A stretch of DNA of 64,000 nt from Paramacrobiotus metropolitanus (taxonomy: Eukaryota; Tardigrada; Eutardigrada; Parachela; Macrobiotidae), in contig NW_026570411.1 of assembly GCF_019649055.1 (NCBI RefSeq), positions 62,001 to 126,000 on the forward strand. Direction: 5' to 3'. Below the pieces are notes generated by a model. The model had not been told where the DNA came from. It ran no database searches and saw only the letters and a program-made list of their open reading frames with translations. Within the stretch, counting starts at the first letter, position 1. Each line of letters begins with the position of its first letter. Below are positions 12,192 to 25,100 of this stretch, one piece after another. Made by a program: the position numbers and the translations under genes.

Positions 12192-14196
12192 TAAAATACA
12201 CTCGTTTCATTAAGCAACAGCCGACAGAGATACATATAGAGGGTTAATTATAGACTAATGGACACTAATTAAATAAAATGATCCACATTTAAACACTGAA
12301 AAAACATCCAAAATCGTTTTCGTGACCTTGGGACGCATATTAAATTTTCACAGTACGGCTGCTGCATTTTCTCTAACAGCCATAATAAAAAATTAAATTA
12401 TTGTACAGCACATCTGTCAACTAATTTTCTAGTGATGCGTATTGGTGCAGCGTTTACTGATTGATTGACATTGTACGAGATAGTAAGGAACGCTTGACAT
12501 AAAATTGTTAATTTTTATTTGTTATACATCGTCAAGTATGGCATAAACAGAGTACAACGATGGAATCACTGCACAGTCTTCAAGAGCGACGATACGCGCA
12601 AAACGCTGGCACCAAATTAAAGCCTAATGACTTTGCACGTTGCAGGTGATAATGCCGGAAAAGAATGCCCGTCTTCCGCCGCTTAACCTGGATACCCGTT
12701 AGGCACGTAGTGATGCTGGATTGAAATGGCTCAAGTACCCTGCATTATCTGCACAGAATAATAGCAAATTAAACCATGGCTGTAGCTGGCTACAGCGCCC
12801 TCCATCGTTCGCCGCCGGACCGGCACACAACCAAGAAATTTTGTGATGATAATATTAGTACATTTGTATAAGTACCCAGCCAGTGCTGACCGTTAGAAAC
12901 AATAAAATTGTTGCTCTGATGATAATTATTGGCAATTGTGGTTGTCGGCTGTTCTGTTGGCTGCATCATGCATGCACCGCCGTCAAAACTATGCCGACGC
13001 GCCTTCATTTCAGCTTACAATTAGAGGAAAACACCGTATAAACAATACTTAATAATTGGGGTACTGCAATAAAACTGCGTAAAGCCGACCGACCGGATTC
13101 AACCAATCAGCATACACCGCGCGCTAACATGTTCTTTGCATAGTTACCGTTGTCGTGGTTGTACGACACACTGGCCAGTGGGCATTGCTGCACCAAGCGA
13201 TGGCGGTTGTCCACGATATCAAAATCATTGTGACTATTAATTTGATTTTGATCCACGGTATCTGCAGTGTCTGTACGTAAGTGTACGCGGTACGATGCAG
13301 CTCCGCTGTACGCAGTTATATGCCGAGACAGGCCCGAAGCATGACGAAGCGACGTTTCCGTGCAAAATATTTTTTTTATTATTGTCTCAAGTTCGCAACA
13401 TATAATATTATTATATCCGAGTACTGCGTGAAGTAGGTTAATAATCGACTGGCCAACGAGGCAGTCGCAAGCTTAAGACGGCTGCCGCTGGTTGGAAAGA
13501 CGACCAAACTGGCTCATTTAGAGGAAGTAAAAGCTGTATATCGGAATAATTGCGAAAATCGGCGTTTGTTAATAAGGATAGTCAGCAAGCGCTGCCGGCC
13601 CAACATTGTTCTGCATCCTGCACCGAAAAATATATATTTTCGCCAATGGGCGTGCGTCAGCGTAGTTTAACGGCAACACGCCTAATTACAGTGCTGCTGA
13701 CTATATTAAACGCTGCTTTAATTTGAGCAGCTCGCTGCCGTTTTGTATCCAGCACACCACAGCCGTAAACATGGTCCACGTTGAGTTGCTGTTTGGATGG
13801 ACAGTCATTATGTTACGCGGCCGCACCCAGCCGGCAAACAGGTGCAATATGTAAAGGTCACGGGCACACTATTTTCTATGTTGCACTACATCTGGCTGAT
13901 TGGAAATTTCCCTGGCAGGATTAGACGTAGCGATGGAGGTCGAATGTGTGGCAACAGCATCGGATAATACGTGCAAAATACCGGTTACTGGTCGGCGCGG
14001 CGTGTTAAGCCGGCCACGCCCCGGTCGTCCACATTGCAGCGGTAATGGCCGGGTCGGTTGCATAATTTTACGACCGTGCTACATCTCCGGCTGAACATCT
14101 TACGCGTGTTTATTGCCCATGAAAATGCGGCATTGACCTGGCAATTAGCTGCTTAACAGTGCTGCAGCAAAATTGGCCACTATAATTCCACACAAA
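12192..14196. other. spacer between the two paralogues
   Basis: No exon is recognised. There is an imperfect inverted repeat at about 13577-13706 (ATAGTCAGCAAGCGCTG against CAGTGCTGCTGACTAT) and one AAAGGTCAC motif at 13853. Confidence 0.5.
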
Positions 14197-15485
14197 ATGC
14201 AAACCCTAGGAGCACACGGACCAAGGAGATTCTTCGTTTTTTTAACCAATGTTTGCCTCATCCTGGCCGTTCTGCATACGCCGGCGCGGATCGAGGCGCA
14301 GGCCATCCCGGGAATGCCGGGGCCGGGCGGCGCGTCTCCCAGCACCAGTTTTGTTCAGCAGCTCGGTGGTAAGTCCACGAATATAAAATTTTTTCCCCGC
14401 AACTGTAAGTTTTACCGGACAGGAATGATGGGAGCGGCCGGGCCACCCATGGAACCGCCACAAGGCACCATCCCTGCCATCCCGGACAACCGCGCCGGCC
14501 TCCTACCTTTTCCCCGTCCGGAAGCGGCGGCCGGCGCTCGACCTCCATTAGCCGCTCCTGGCGGTGATCCCGGACCTCGGCAACTGGGCTACGGACCTCC
14601 CGTTCCACCGGTCCCGCCCGGGGACTACACCGGCGACGCGGTGGACGCTCCGTACGAGCCGGAGCCCGTTGCCGCCGGCCCGCCCCCTCCGGGTGGTGCC
14701 TACCCCCGGAACCCGTGGCGGCGGCGTCCTCCTACGCCCCGCCCTACCCCGCCGCCGGGCCGTACCCGCCGGAACCCGCCCCGCCTTACCCCGCCAACCC
14801 CGTCGGCCCCTACCCGCCGGGACCGCCGCCCACCCCGGTGGACCCCGCCTACAACTACCTGTCCTCAGCGGCGGCCTACTACCCGCAGCCCGTTGACTAC
14901 GCCACCTACTCCGTCCCGTACTACAATTACACAACCACAAACAACGTCGTCGACGGGCCCAAGGTCCTCATCGGCTACATCATCAACGTCACGGCCGCCA
15001 ACCCCGCCGACATCGTCACGGCCACCCGCGGCGTCTTCCCCTACGGCACCTACCCGGCCGCCTACCAGCCGCCGCCGCCGCCGCGCCCCACCAACTACGT
15101 GCCCCTCCCGCCGCCCCAACGCCGGCCCTACCGCCGCAAACTCTCCTCCAAATCGCAGCCCATCCAGATCACGGTGCAGGCCGCGCCGCCCGCCGCCCCG
15201 GTGGTGGTGCCGGCGCCGGCCCCGGCGCCGCATCCCCCGTACTACGGGTACTACGACAGCGGCCGCTACCCGCAGTATCCGGGTGCGCCCGGCTACCGCG
15301 GTCGGCCGCCCGCGGGGGGCTACAATGACGGCTCGGCGGGGAGTGATCAGTTTGACGCCCTGGGCGGCAGCTACCTGCCGCCCGGGGACGACGACCAGTG
15401 GGCGCCGGCGCCGTCCAGCGCCTCGGCCGTTGCCACGGGAAAGGTCAGCAACGCGCCGTATAATTACTACCGCAACGGTCGATAG
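14197..15485 (+). CDS. secreted Pro/Tyr-rich protein B (paralogue of A)
   Basis: Exon 1 is 14197-14368 and exon 2 is 14423-15485, with a 54-nt intron. About 411 aa. A signal peptide (LTNVCLILAVLHT, ending IEAQA) is followed by a Pro/Gly-rich region, a core with VLIGYIINVT and FPYGTYP, then Pro-, Ala- and Tyr-rich repeats, and an Arg/Lys patch. The core parallels that of protein A (Tyr-Asn, polar run, L-GY, hydrophobic strand, V--AT-G, aromatic-Gly-Tyr). The frame shifts once at the C run 14703-14707: the Tyr/Pro-rich composition and the natural stop at 15485 are only reached if one C is missing from the sequence. The alternative frame stays open to 15519, but its product is Arg/Thr/Pro-rich noise typical of GC-rich shadows. 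Probably a structural extracellular protein. Confidence 0.7.
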
Positions 15486-15761
15486 CCACCGGCAAATAAA
15501 TTGTTTTTATTGTTGTTAACTCAAATATTTCACGTTGAACTCTGCCGGCGTGTTACTAAAAATTGGTTATTCGCTTTTTTTTGCCTTGGTTAAAAAGCCG
15601 GCATAATTTATTTAGAAGCTGTTCGGCAGAATGCTATAGGCCAGCGATTAAGGTCACTCACCCTCTGCAGATACACGAATGTGCAGCCGCGCATAAAATT
15701 ACGCAGACATCCGAAGTAATACGATTGAGTACTTTAACGCAGGAGAAACGCAGTCGATGCG

Positions 15762-15912
15762 GGTTAGGTATATACCTCATAAACATAAACATAAGGCTTT
15801 TTCGCATAAACATAAAGTTTTTAAGAGAGTTTAAGCTTTATGTTTATGTGGGTAAGCTTTATGTTTATGTTTTTTATGTTTATGTTTATGTTTATGAGGT
15901 ATATACCTAACC
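15762..15912. mobile_element. foldback element with 9-bp target duplication
   Basis: Inverted repeat whose ends are GGTTAGGTATATACCTCAT and its complement, with interior TAAACATAAACA / TGTTTATGTTTA runs. It is flanked on both sides by the direct repeat GTCGATGCG (15753-15761 and 15913-15921), which is good evidence for a transposed unit about 151 bp long. Confidence 0.85.
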
Positions 15913-15921
15913 GTCGATGCG

Positions 15922-18856
15922 AATGCCGACAGTATTATTCACGGCGCCCACCCGCAGTTACCGGATCGTTCCAGCCAGACATACGATTACCATAGCAACA
16001 TCCGGTCTACGTAATACAAACAAAATCACACAACAGCGCTGCATTACGTGGAGTTTACAAACAACATGATTCATCATTTTAACTAACAACACATCAGCAT
16101 TTACTGACTTATTCGATTAAGTCTTAACTGGCTCGAAAAGAAGTCTTCATTAACTGACTTCTTTACGTCTACTGTACCTTAGATACTGTAAATTCTGTAG
16201 CATACCTATGTATAATTAATTGTAGTGTTCTAACAGTTCTCGTATATACAGCATAGCAAAGCGTTACGCACACAACGCATAATATGTTACGCATAATATC
16301 CTGCAATATTATTGAGTTAAGGGATTTGGCCCGGTACATAGCACCAAGTTCGTGTACATCCATTGGAACTTTCGCTGGTGCGCGCTCCAAAACACTTTTT
16401 TGCATTGCTTTATGGTATTTTGTAGCCAGAAGAATTGTATACCTAGGTGAAAAAAACCGTTTGCGCGCGCAACATCCGGTTGCAAAGTTATGAGGGTATC
16501 GAAATTCCAAAAAGTTTAAATGCATTCAGGTGTACCAAAAGTCTCATTTTGGACCGACCCCTTTCAAATTTTGCGCGTAAATGCTCATAACCATGAAGAT
16601 CGTTTTGACACGGATCCAGACTTCTACGATTTTTTTCAAATTTTAAAATGGATTTTAAAATTTTTGAAATTCATTTTAAAATTTGAAAAACATGCTAGAA
16701 CAGTGGATCCGTGTCAAAACGATCTTCATGGATATGTGCATTTACGTGCAAAGTTTGAAAGGGATCGGTCCATAATGAGACTTTTGGTACACCTGAATGC
16801 ATTTAAACTTTTTGGAATTTTGTTACCCTCATAACTCCGCAACCGGATGTTGCGGGCGAAAACGGATTTCACGTCTATTTACGCCAATCATTTGGCTACA
16901 CAATGTCAAAAAGCAACCCAAAAAAGTGTTTGAAGGTGCGCGAAAGCCAATATTCCCGTCAATGTACACGATTTTAGCGCTATGTACCGGGCCAAATCCC
17001 TTAATTGTTATTACAGTAAATGGGTGACTGGAGCGATTTTTTACTGTTCACTTAGATTTCTTTCGTCCACGCATTCCGCGATGCCGAGTCCAACGGGATA
17101 ATCAAACAACGTTATGATTATTAAATAACTACTCTACATGCGTTACAGTACCTTAATTATTTTCACAGCTGATGTAATTCTAAAATCTAGCAAACACGTA
17201 AAATACCTACTCTCGTATACAAAATAAATGCTGTACTACTTAATAACGTACATAAATAAAAATAGTCAACAAACGACTAAAAATTACAGCTATACTTAAT
17301 AAAGTGAATAAATAGACAGATACTCCTGCTTTAGCGTACGCAGACCTGTACAAAACACTCACCAATACCACAGTATTTTTATGAATGGCGAAATCGATTG
17401 TTCACCAATGCGTCGCTCGTCGGCGACGTTGGTGTTGCGCATTTACTACGTCATTGATCGAACGACAGCTGGCACGTGAAACTAGACATACACGCATGTC
17501 GCATGTGCCTGTCTGCCTGGTTTTTGGCACACAGATTATGCGCTCAGTGAAATAAAAATTATTAATTTTTATATTAATGGTATCAACGCAGTAACTACGC
17601 TTTTTAATTTGGGTGCTTGTCAGGTCAGTGTTTCGGGTTTTTCCGCGTTTTTCCGTGTTTTTCCGTGTTTTTCCGGGCCAGGCGCTCGACGACTATAGCG
17701 AGGTAGTTTATAGAAGGGCGAATTCCGGATGAAGATGCAGTAATCGTATGTTACTCCCGCGCTTTCCTGCTGCGTTGAGGATGTTCTAAGCCATCTTATA
17801 CTGTAGTTCTTTATATACAATACTGCGGATTGCGCCAACGCCACAAGCGCTAACGTATTGCTCCATCCGTCGACGCACTGAGGCGGCAGTCGGCCGGCCG
17901 CTGGCCACGCCCCCGCCTATGCGGCCGCCCCCCGACTGCGTCTGCCGCTGATGGACACTAGTGTGCCCTGCGTCCTCTCCCCTGACCGCTACAGGTAAGC
18001 CCCTTCCGCAGGGCGGGCGCATAGACGATTAATGAGATGTTCTGGCTTTTATTTGTAAACGACGGCAGACGATTAATTATGACATGGGTTAGCGTGACCT
18101 TTCGATTATTTGCATACACGGCGGACGCGGCGGGCTTCCGACCCTGCATAAACCTCGACCGATGTACGTACTGATCCTGCCTGTAACAGACTGCAGTGCA
18201 TTTCTAATTTTTGGTTCAGACTTACTGTAGTGAATGTGGTTGTATTCGCACTGTGCTTGCTGTAATCCCGCTGCACACTGATTTTTAATCTGCACGGATT
18301 TACGTAACCCACAGAGCCGCTGCATTCTCATTCTCTGTAAGGCTGTGTATAAGCCATACCCCTTGTTTTCCCCTCTAAACCAAAAACTAGGAAATGGATT
18401 GTAAGTTCGGCCGGCGGCGCTCGCACTGCGCCGGCTCAACGCACACGTGCAGCGACCGCGGCCGCGCTTAGTGCATCCCTTCACTCACTGAACAAATATT
18501 ACAAACCGGCTAGTCTGCTTCTTCCATCGCTGGATGACGAGACGCATAGAATGATCACTTCCGGCGCGCCGGAAACGCCGGGCCGACCACACAGGCAGTC
18601 GCGAGACAACACTATCGCCGTTTAGTGTTGGCTGTCGAATGATAACGCATTGGCGCTGAACAGCATAACATGTAGCCTGGGGCGGCACTCTCCTCTGCGC
18701 TGTCATTTCCCGCATAAATCAGATAGACGGCGACTTGAGGGTCTTGAGTGCCTTTCAAGAGATCGGCGCGCCGGGAAGATTCCCGCCTGCCAGGATCAAT
18801 CCCAACCGTAGCCTAACCGGCGGCAAACAAAAACGCTGCACAAACGTCTGCCCTTG
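15922..18856. other. gene-free spacer upstream of trehalase
   Basis: Apart from the foldback element and a GTGTTTTTCC tandem tract (17629-17678) I see no exon. One AAAGGTCAC motif (minus strand) lies at 18094-18102. Confidence 0.5.
16317..17004. mobile_element. foldback element, family A copy 2 (complete)
   Basis: A nearly symmetrical 688-bp palindrome with arms over 300 bp. Both termini read TTAAGGGATTTGGCCCGG when viewed inward. The terminal TTAA may be a target-site duplication as in piggyBac-type MITEs. No transposase ORF. This is the most complete of the four copies in the window. Confidence 0.85.
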
Positions 18857-18864
18857 TATAAAAG
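18857..18864 (+). promoter_or_regulatory. TATA box, probable trehalase promoter
   Basis: TATAAAAG lies about 336 nt before the trehalase ATG in otherwise gene-free DNA. A start site near 18885-18890 would give a 5'UTR of roughly 300 nt. Confidence 0.45.
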
Positions 18865-19192
18865 CATACCAAAATAGGCCGGACAAGGCATCCTGTCTTC
18901 CGCTCGACACCGGCATTTCTTCGTCCCTTTGTGCACTACATCATCCGCTCAGAAATTAAATTTTTTATCTTTTTGTACGTCTTTGAAATTTTTCCAAAGT
19001 ATTTTAAGAGCGGTACCGCGTTTGCGCCACGAAAATTCAAAGCAGCGAGAACGTGTTCCCACGGTGCAGTCTATCGTGGGAAACACGGTAAATTTTATAC
19101 TAATGTTGCTGTAATTCATCGATTAGACCGGCCCTGCCTCGCCCCACTACCTACAATCCCAACTGCCCCCTCCGCGGCGGCGGCACGGCACT

Positions 19193-22100
19193 ATGCCGGC
19201 GCCGGGATCGTCGTTGCGTCGGTGGGCGTTCCTACCGTTTAATACGGCACTCTTCAACGCCGGTCAACGGAGGATTATTATTTTGCTAATGCCACTCCTG
19301 CTACGACTAACTGCCGCCGTTGAACAGCTCACCGAAGCCGATTCACAGCCCGACGACGCGGGACTGCCGTGTTCCAAGTAAGGCATCAGGAAAAAAAGCC
19401 GGTCAAACTTTGCTGTTTTCTTATGTTTTCTTATGTTTTCTCATGTTTTCGTATGCTTTCTTATACTTTCTTCGGCTCGTTGTTCAGAATACAGTTCCGT
19501 CTGAATTTTGTTGCAAATTCTTTGACAGCCCGGTGTACTGTTATGGAGAAATCCTGGACACGGTGCAGGGCATGCGCCTGCACAGCGACTCCAAGACCTA
19601 CGTGGACCTGCCGCTGCGCCACCCGGTCAACGTCACGCTGGCGGCCTGGCAGAACCTGACGCAGGGCAACCTCAGCGCCGTGACGCCCGGCATGGTCTTC
19701 AGCTATCTGGCGGCCAACTACGACCCGCTGGACAACGACATCGCCGTCCACCCCCCGCTGGACTACCGCCGCTTCGGCCAGGGCGGCGTGCCCTTCGCCG
19801 AGAAGATCGCCGACCGCAAGCTCTTCGAGATGGCCCTCCGCATCCATAACAAGTGGCGCGACCTCGGGCGCAATGTACGTCTACCTGTAATTACAGCAAA
19901 CAGCGGGTGACCTTTATTTTCCGGTTCCGATGACAGCCATTATCCAGCTAGTTTTATAATAAAAATAAATGAGAAAAATTAATTTATTGATTTACAAATT
20001 AGTTTTTGCGTCGATGGTAAATTAAAATTAATATCAAAATAAATAGCTAATATTCAACGTAATTTATCAACAAATTAATTTAATACTAATTTCCATAATA
20101 GGTATGCGGAATTAATTAGTAATGTTAATATGATGTTTTAGTTGAGATAATCAGTTAAAAATCTGTTGGCGTGAATGCGCGCGCTAATGATGACCTTTTA
20201 TTACGCAGATCTCGCTGCACGCCCGTGATTTCCCCGAGCAGCACACGCTGATCTGGGTGCCGCACGCCTTCATCGTGCCGGGCGGCCGGTTCGACGAGAT
20301 CTACTACTGGGACTCCTACTGGCTCATGCAGGGCCTCCTGGCCTCCAACATGCCCCACACCGTGCAGGGCATGCTCCGCAACTTTGCCTACCTCATCCAC
20401 AAGTAAGCCAAAAGGTCACTCTTCCGGGCAAGGAAATACAACGCTTGTATTAAACAAAAAATTTGATTATTATTATTGTATAAGAAAATTATTTTTTTAG
20501 GTTCGGGCACTGCCCGAACGGTAATCGCATCTACTACCTGAAAAGGTCACAGCCGCCCTTCCTGGCGCTGATGCTGGACCTGTACCGCCTGCACTACAAT
20601 GTGCCCAACCAGACCGACACGCTGCTGCTCATCAAGGAGATGCTGCCGGCATTGCAGAAAGAGCACGATTTCTGGATGAATAAACGGCGTATTGAAGTGT
20701 CGCACAACGGCAAGACATATCTCCTCAACGTTTATCGCGGCGACATTAAACATCCGCGTCCGGAGTCTTATCTGGAGGACCGGGAGACGGGCGAACGCTA
20801 CAAGGAAGCCTATAATCAGACAGGTATGGGCGGCCGCATTATTTCTAACAAGGTAACAGCCGGCAAACACTGTAATGAAAAGTAAATACGAAAGCAAAAA
20901 AATAAAAAAAAGAAAAATCAGAAATGAAAACTGAATTTATGTCTGCGCCTTTTAAACCGAATGAAACCTTAAATTTTTAAATAGAAATTCACGCTTATAT
21001 TTTTGAATAAATTTTCACGCCTAAATTTTTGAATAACATTCACGCATACATTTTTGAATAAAATTTACGCGTTAACGTTGGACCAAAATTCACGCGTATA
21101 TTTTTGAAAAAATTTCACGCATACATTTTTGAATAAAATTTACGCGTTAACTTTGGACCAAAATTCACGCGTACATTTTTGATTAAAAATCCACGCTTAC
21201 ATTTTGAATAAAATGCACACACGCATGAATAGTCAAAAACGAAAAACGAAAACTGGAAATGAAAGATGAAAAAAGTATAAATTAGAAATATAAATAAGCA
21301 ATCAAAATTGAATGTTGATAGATGGAAAAATTAAAAACAGTAAATAATTTAATTAAAAATTAAGTGCTAGAAATAGAAACGATAAATAAAGCATAAAAAC
21401 GGATGAATATTGCTGTGTGCAGACGCAGCCTTCCTCTTCACGAACATCGCCGCGGCGGCCGAGAGCGGCTGGGATTTCAGCACGCGCTGGCTGGAGCGCC
21501 GTGAGGCCCCCTTCCACACCATCCGCACGGAGACCATCGTGCCGGTGGACCTCAACGCCGTCCTGTGTGCCGTGGAGCAGCGGCTGGCCATTTTCTACGA
21601 ATTAACCGGCGACCCCGACACCGCCGAGCAGTTCCGGCAGCGGGCGCTGGACCGCGGCGACGCCCTGGAGGCCCTCTTCTGGAACGAGACGCGCGGCGTC
21701 TGGCTGGATTACGACAGTCGTCTGGGGCGCCAACGCGAGGAGTTCTACTTGAGCGGCGTCCAACCCATTTTCCACAAATGCAGCGGCCGCACCGTCGACG
21801 TCACGTCCACCGCCCGTATGCGGCAGGTTCTCAACTCGTTCGATCTGCGCAACATCACACGGTGCGTACAACGCAATTAGAAATGAAACAGCAAAAGGTC
21901 ACGCGCTGCAAAAAAATATTTTTATTACAAATCTTTCTTTTATATGCAGTTTTTATTATTACGTACATAATTTACTGTATACCAAAATAAACTTCAATTT
22001 AAAATGAATCGACTACCAGTTTTGCAATGAATTAAATTTGATTACTGTAATAAATGGTACAATTTTTAATGAACTTAAATCGTATGCAAGAGAAAATGCG

Positions 22101-25100
22101 TGTAGCGGCGGTGCCGCTTACGTATGTACGAGTGCAGTTGTATGAGACGTACGGGTAGTACAGATTGCCCAGTTTAGGCTATTTAAGCGCAGCGACGACT
22201 AATGTGATGATGTCATTCTCTGGCTTTCTGAGATTTCGGTCTTGAATTAAAGAGAATCTGACCCGTAGTCGGGATTTCTGGTGTTTCTGTCCCCTAGTTC
22301 TAATAGAATGTAAGGAAATAGGGACTCCTTTATCCAACTACGCTACAATTGGCGCTCCTGGGTGCTACGGCGGTAGCCGACTTTTCGACGGCATGGACGT
22401 TTTCCATCGTGGATCCTGTATCTGCCTGGCAAGGACCGCGCAACCTCGCCGTGGAGGAGGCGAATCCGCAGTGGATATCCTTCCGTGACCGTGAATTTTC
22501 AGCCGAAGCAAGAGCATGAAGGATGGATGGATGGAGAGAAGTTTCTGTGCTGCTGATTTTCCTATTCTCAGGAGATACAGTGAGATAAATCTTCTTGAAA
22601 ATTAATGATTTCCTTTTAATCAGGAGTGTGTCTAAAATCGCTGAAAATTTTCTTAACAGAAATATTAATGAATAAGTCTCGCAGTTAATTCCGGCTGTTT
22701 CCTGACATTTGTGAATTCACCGTAGATTTTAATTTTAAATTTAATTGTAATTGATTTACTTCTGTTTAGAATTTCTAGTTATTAGTGAATCCAGTTATGG
22801 GACAGGAATGCGAGAATTTTCAAAGATTTTATTTTAATGTTGTTTATTGAAAGGAAATTCAATTTACTGATAGTCTGAAATTTGCTGCGACTATTGGTTC
22901 CTTCATTCAGGATTGTTTTGAAAATGTTTTGTGCTGATAAAAAATTGGTTTTCCTACAGTGGGAATTAGAGGGTTATGTTGCCCTTTAAATGTTGGATTT
23001 TCTGAAGATTGAGATTTTGTCATAAAGCGTTTCCTTCAAGAGGAATTAAAAGGTGATACTGCTCTTTTAATCTTGAAATTCTACTGTTATTATCTGGTTT
23101 AATTGTGGAAATATCCTGATTAGGAGATAATGAAAATAAGAATTCGATTTTATAAAGAAATGAATATTCTGCGTTCAGAAATAATTCATTCATAATTTCC
23201 TGACAAGGAAGTAATCGCTGCTTAATGTCTGAGCGAGTGCGTCGGCCTGTCTGGCTGTATGGGGATTTCCAACCCGGATGCGATCTTATCTGCCTCGTGT
23301 CATGCCGCATTGTCCATGCCTTGCTTAACACGAGCCTGGACGGAAGCCGTCATTGGATGCCACGTGAAGCGCTCGTGTTCGAATGGAAAGATGACGTCAC
23401 CGGATGGATTGCCGTACGGATGATGACCTGATGATTTTCCACATGCTATGGATCATGCGCTGTTTGCTTGGGAAGGGAATGAAGCCTGAGTTCACTGGTG
23501 AGGCGGTGATGATGGCGATGTGATGTGAAGTACCTTCTGGAATCCCGGGTGTTACCGAGGAGGAAGCAGATGAGTTTAATTATGATTATTAAGGGAGCAG
23601 ATGGTGTTATAATGATGATGTATGTGATGATTTAATGGTTGTTATTCTATATTGTGAGAGTTTATTTGTGACGATGTTTTTCTGAAGAATTACGATGTTT
23701 GTGTGGAATATACAGTTAAGATCTTTTATTATTAATTTACGGAGAAAGGGGTCTTCCGCCCATGGTTGTTGTCTCTCTGTGTTAACGGCATTCCTGTTTT
23801 CCTATCCCGGAGAAAGGGGTAGTGTAGCGGCGGTGCCGCTTACGTATGTACGAGTGCAGTTGTATGAGACGTACGGGTAGTACAGATTGCCCAGTTTAGG
23901 CTATTTAAGCGCAGCGACGACTAATGTGATGATGTCATTCTCTGGCTTTCTGAGATTTCGGTCTTGAATTAAAGAGAATCTGACCCGTAGTCGGGATTTC
24001 TGGTGTTTCTGTCTCCTAGTTCTAATAGAATGTAAGGAAATAGGGACTCCTTTATCCAACTACGCTACAATTGGCGCTCCTGGGTGCTACGGCGGTAGCC
24101 GACTTTTCGACGGCATGGACGTTTTCCATCGTGGATCCTGTATCTGCCTGGCAAGGACCGCGCAACCTCGCCGTGGAGGAGGCGAATCCGCAGTGGATAT
24201 CCTTCCGTGACCGTGAATTTTCAGCCGAAGCAAGAGCATGAAGGATGGATGGATGGAGAGAAGTTTCTGTGCTGCTGATTTTCCTATTCTCAGGAGATAC
24301 AGTGAGATAAATCTTCTTGAAAATTAATGATTTCCTTTTAATCAGGAGTGTGTCTAAAATCGCTGAAAATTTTCTTAACAGAAATATTAATGAATAAGTC
24401 TCGCAGTTAATTCCGGCTGTTTCCTGACATTTGTGAATTCACCGTAGATTTTAATTTTAAATTTAATTGTAATTGATTTACTTCTGTTTAGAATTTCTAG
24501 TTATTAGTGAATCCAGTTATGGGACAGGAATGCGAGAATTTTCAAAGATTTTATTTTAATGTTGTTTATTGAAAGGAAATTCAATTTACTGATAGTCTGA
24601 AATTTGCTGCGACTATTGGTTCCTTCATTCAGGATTGTTTTGAAAATGTTTTGTGCTGATAAAAAATTGGTTTTCCTACAGTGGGAATTAGAGGGTTATG
24701 TTGCCCTTTAAATGTTGGATTTTCTGAAGATTGAGATTTTGTCATAAAGCGTTTCCTTCAAGAGGAATTAAAAGGTGATACTGCTCTTTTAATCTTGAAA
24801 TTCTACTGTTATTATCTGGTTTAATTGTGGAAATATCCTGATTAGGAGATAATGAAAATAAGAATTCGATTTTATAAAGAAATGAATATTCTGCGTTCAG
24901 AAATAATTCATTCATAATTTCCTGACAAGGAAGTAATCGCTGCTTAATGTCTGAGCGAGTGCGTCGGCCTGTCTGGCTGTATGGGGATTTCCAACCCGGA
25001 TGCGATCTTATCTGCCTCGTGTCATGCCGCATTGTCCATGCCTTGCTTAACACGAGCCTGGACGGAAGCCGTCATTGGATGCCACGTGAAGCGCTCGTGT

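Noticed and set aside
14173-15519. 448-codon uninterrupted frame across secreted protein B
   Set aside because: After 14703 its product is Arg/Thr/Pro noise, while the next frame carries a coherent Tyr/Pro protein with a paralogue.
18180-18260. Sm-site-like AATTTTTGG, possible snRNA or spliced-leader RNA
   Set aside because: No flanking stem or 5' sequence matching U1, U2, U4, U5 or a known leader could be found.
23020-25053. Duplicated 103-, 68- and 61-codon ORFs inside the non-autonomous LTR element
   Set aside because: They are duplicated because the element is; none resembles gag, pol or any known protein, and the frames are in both strands.
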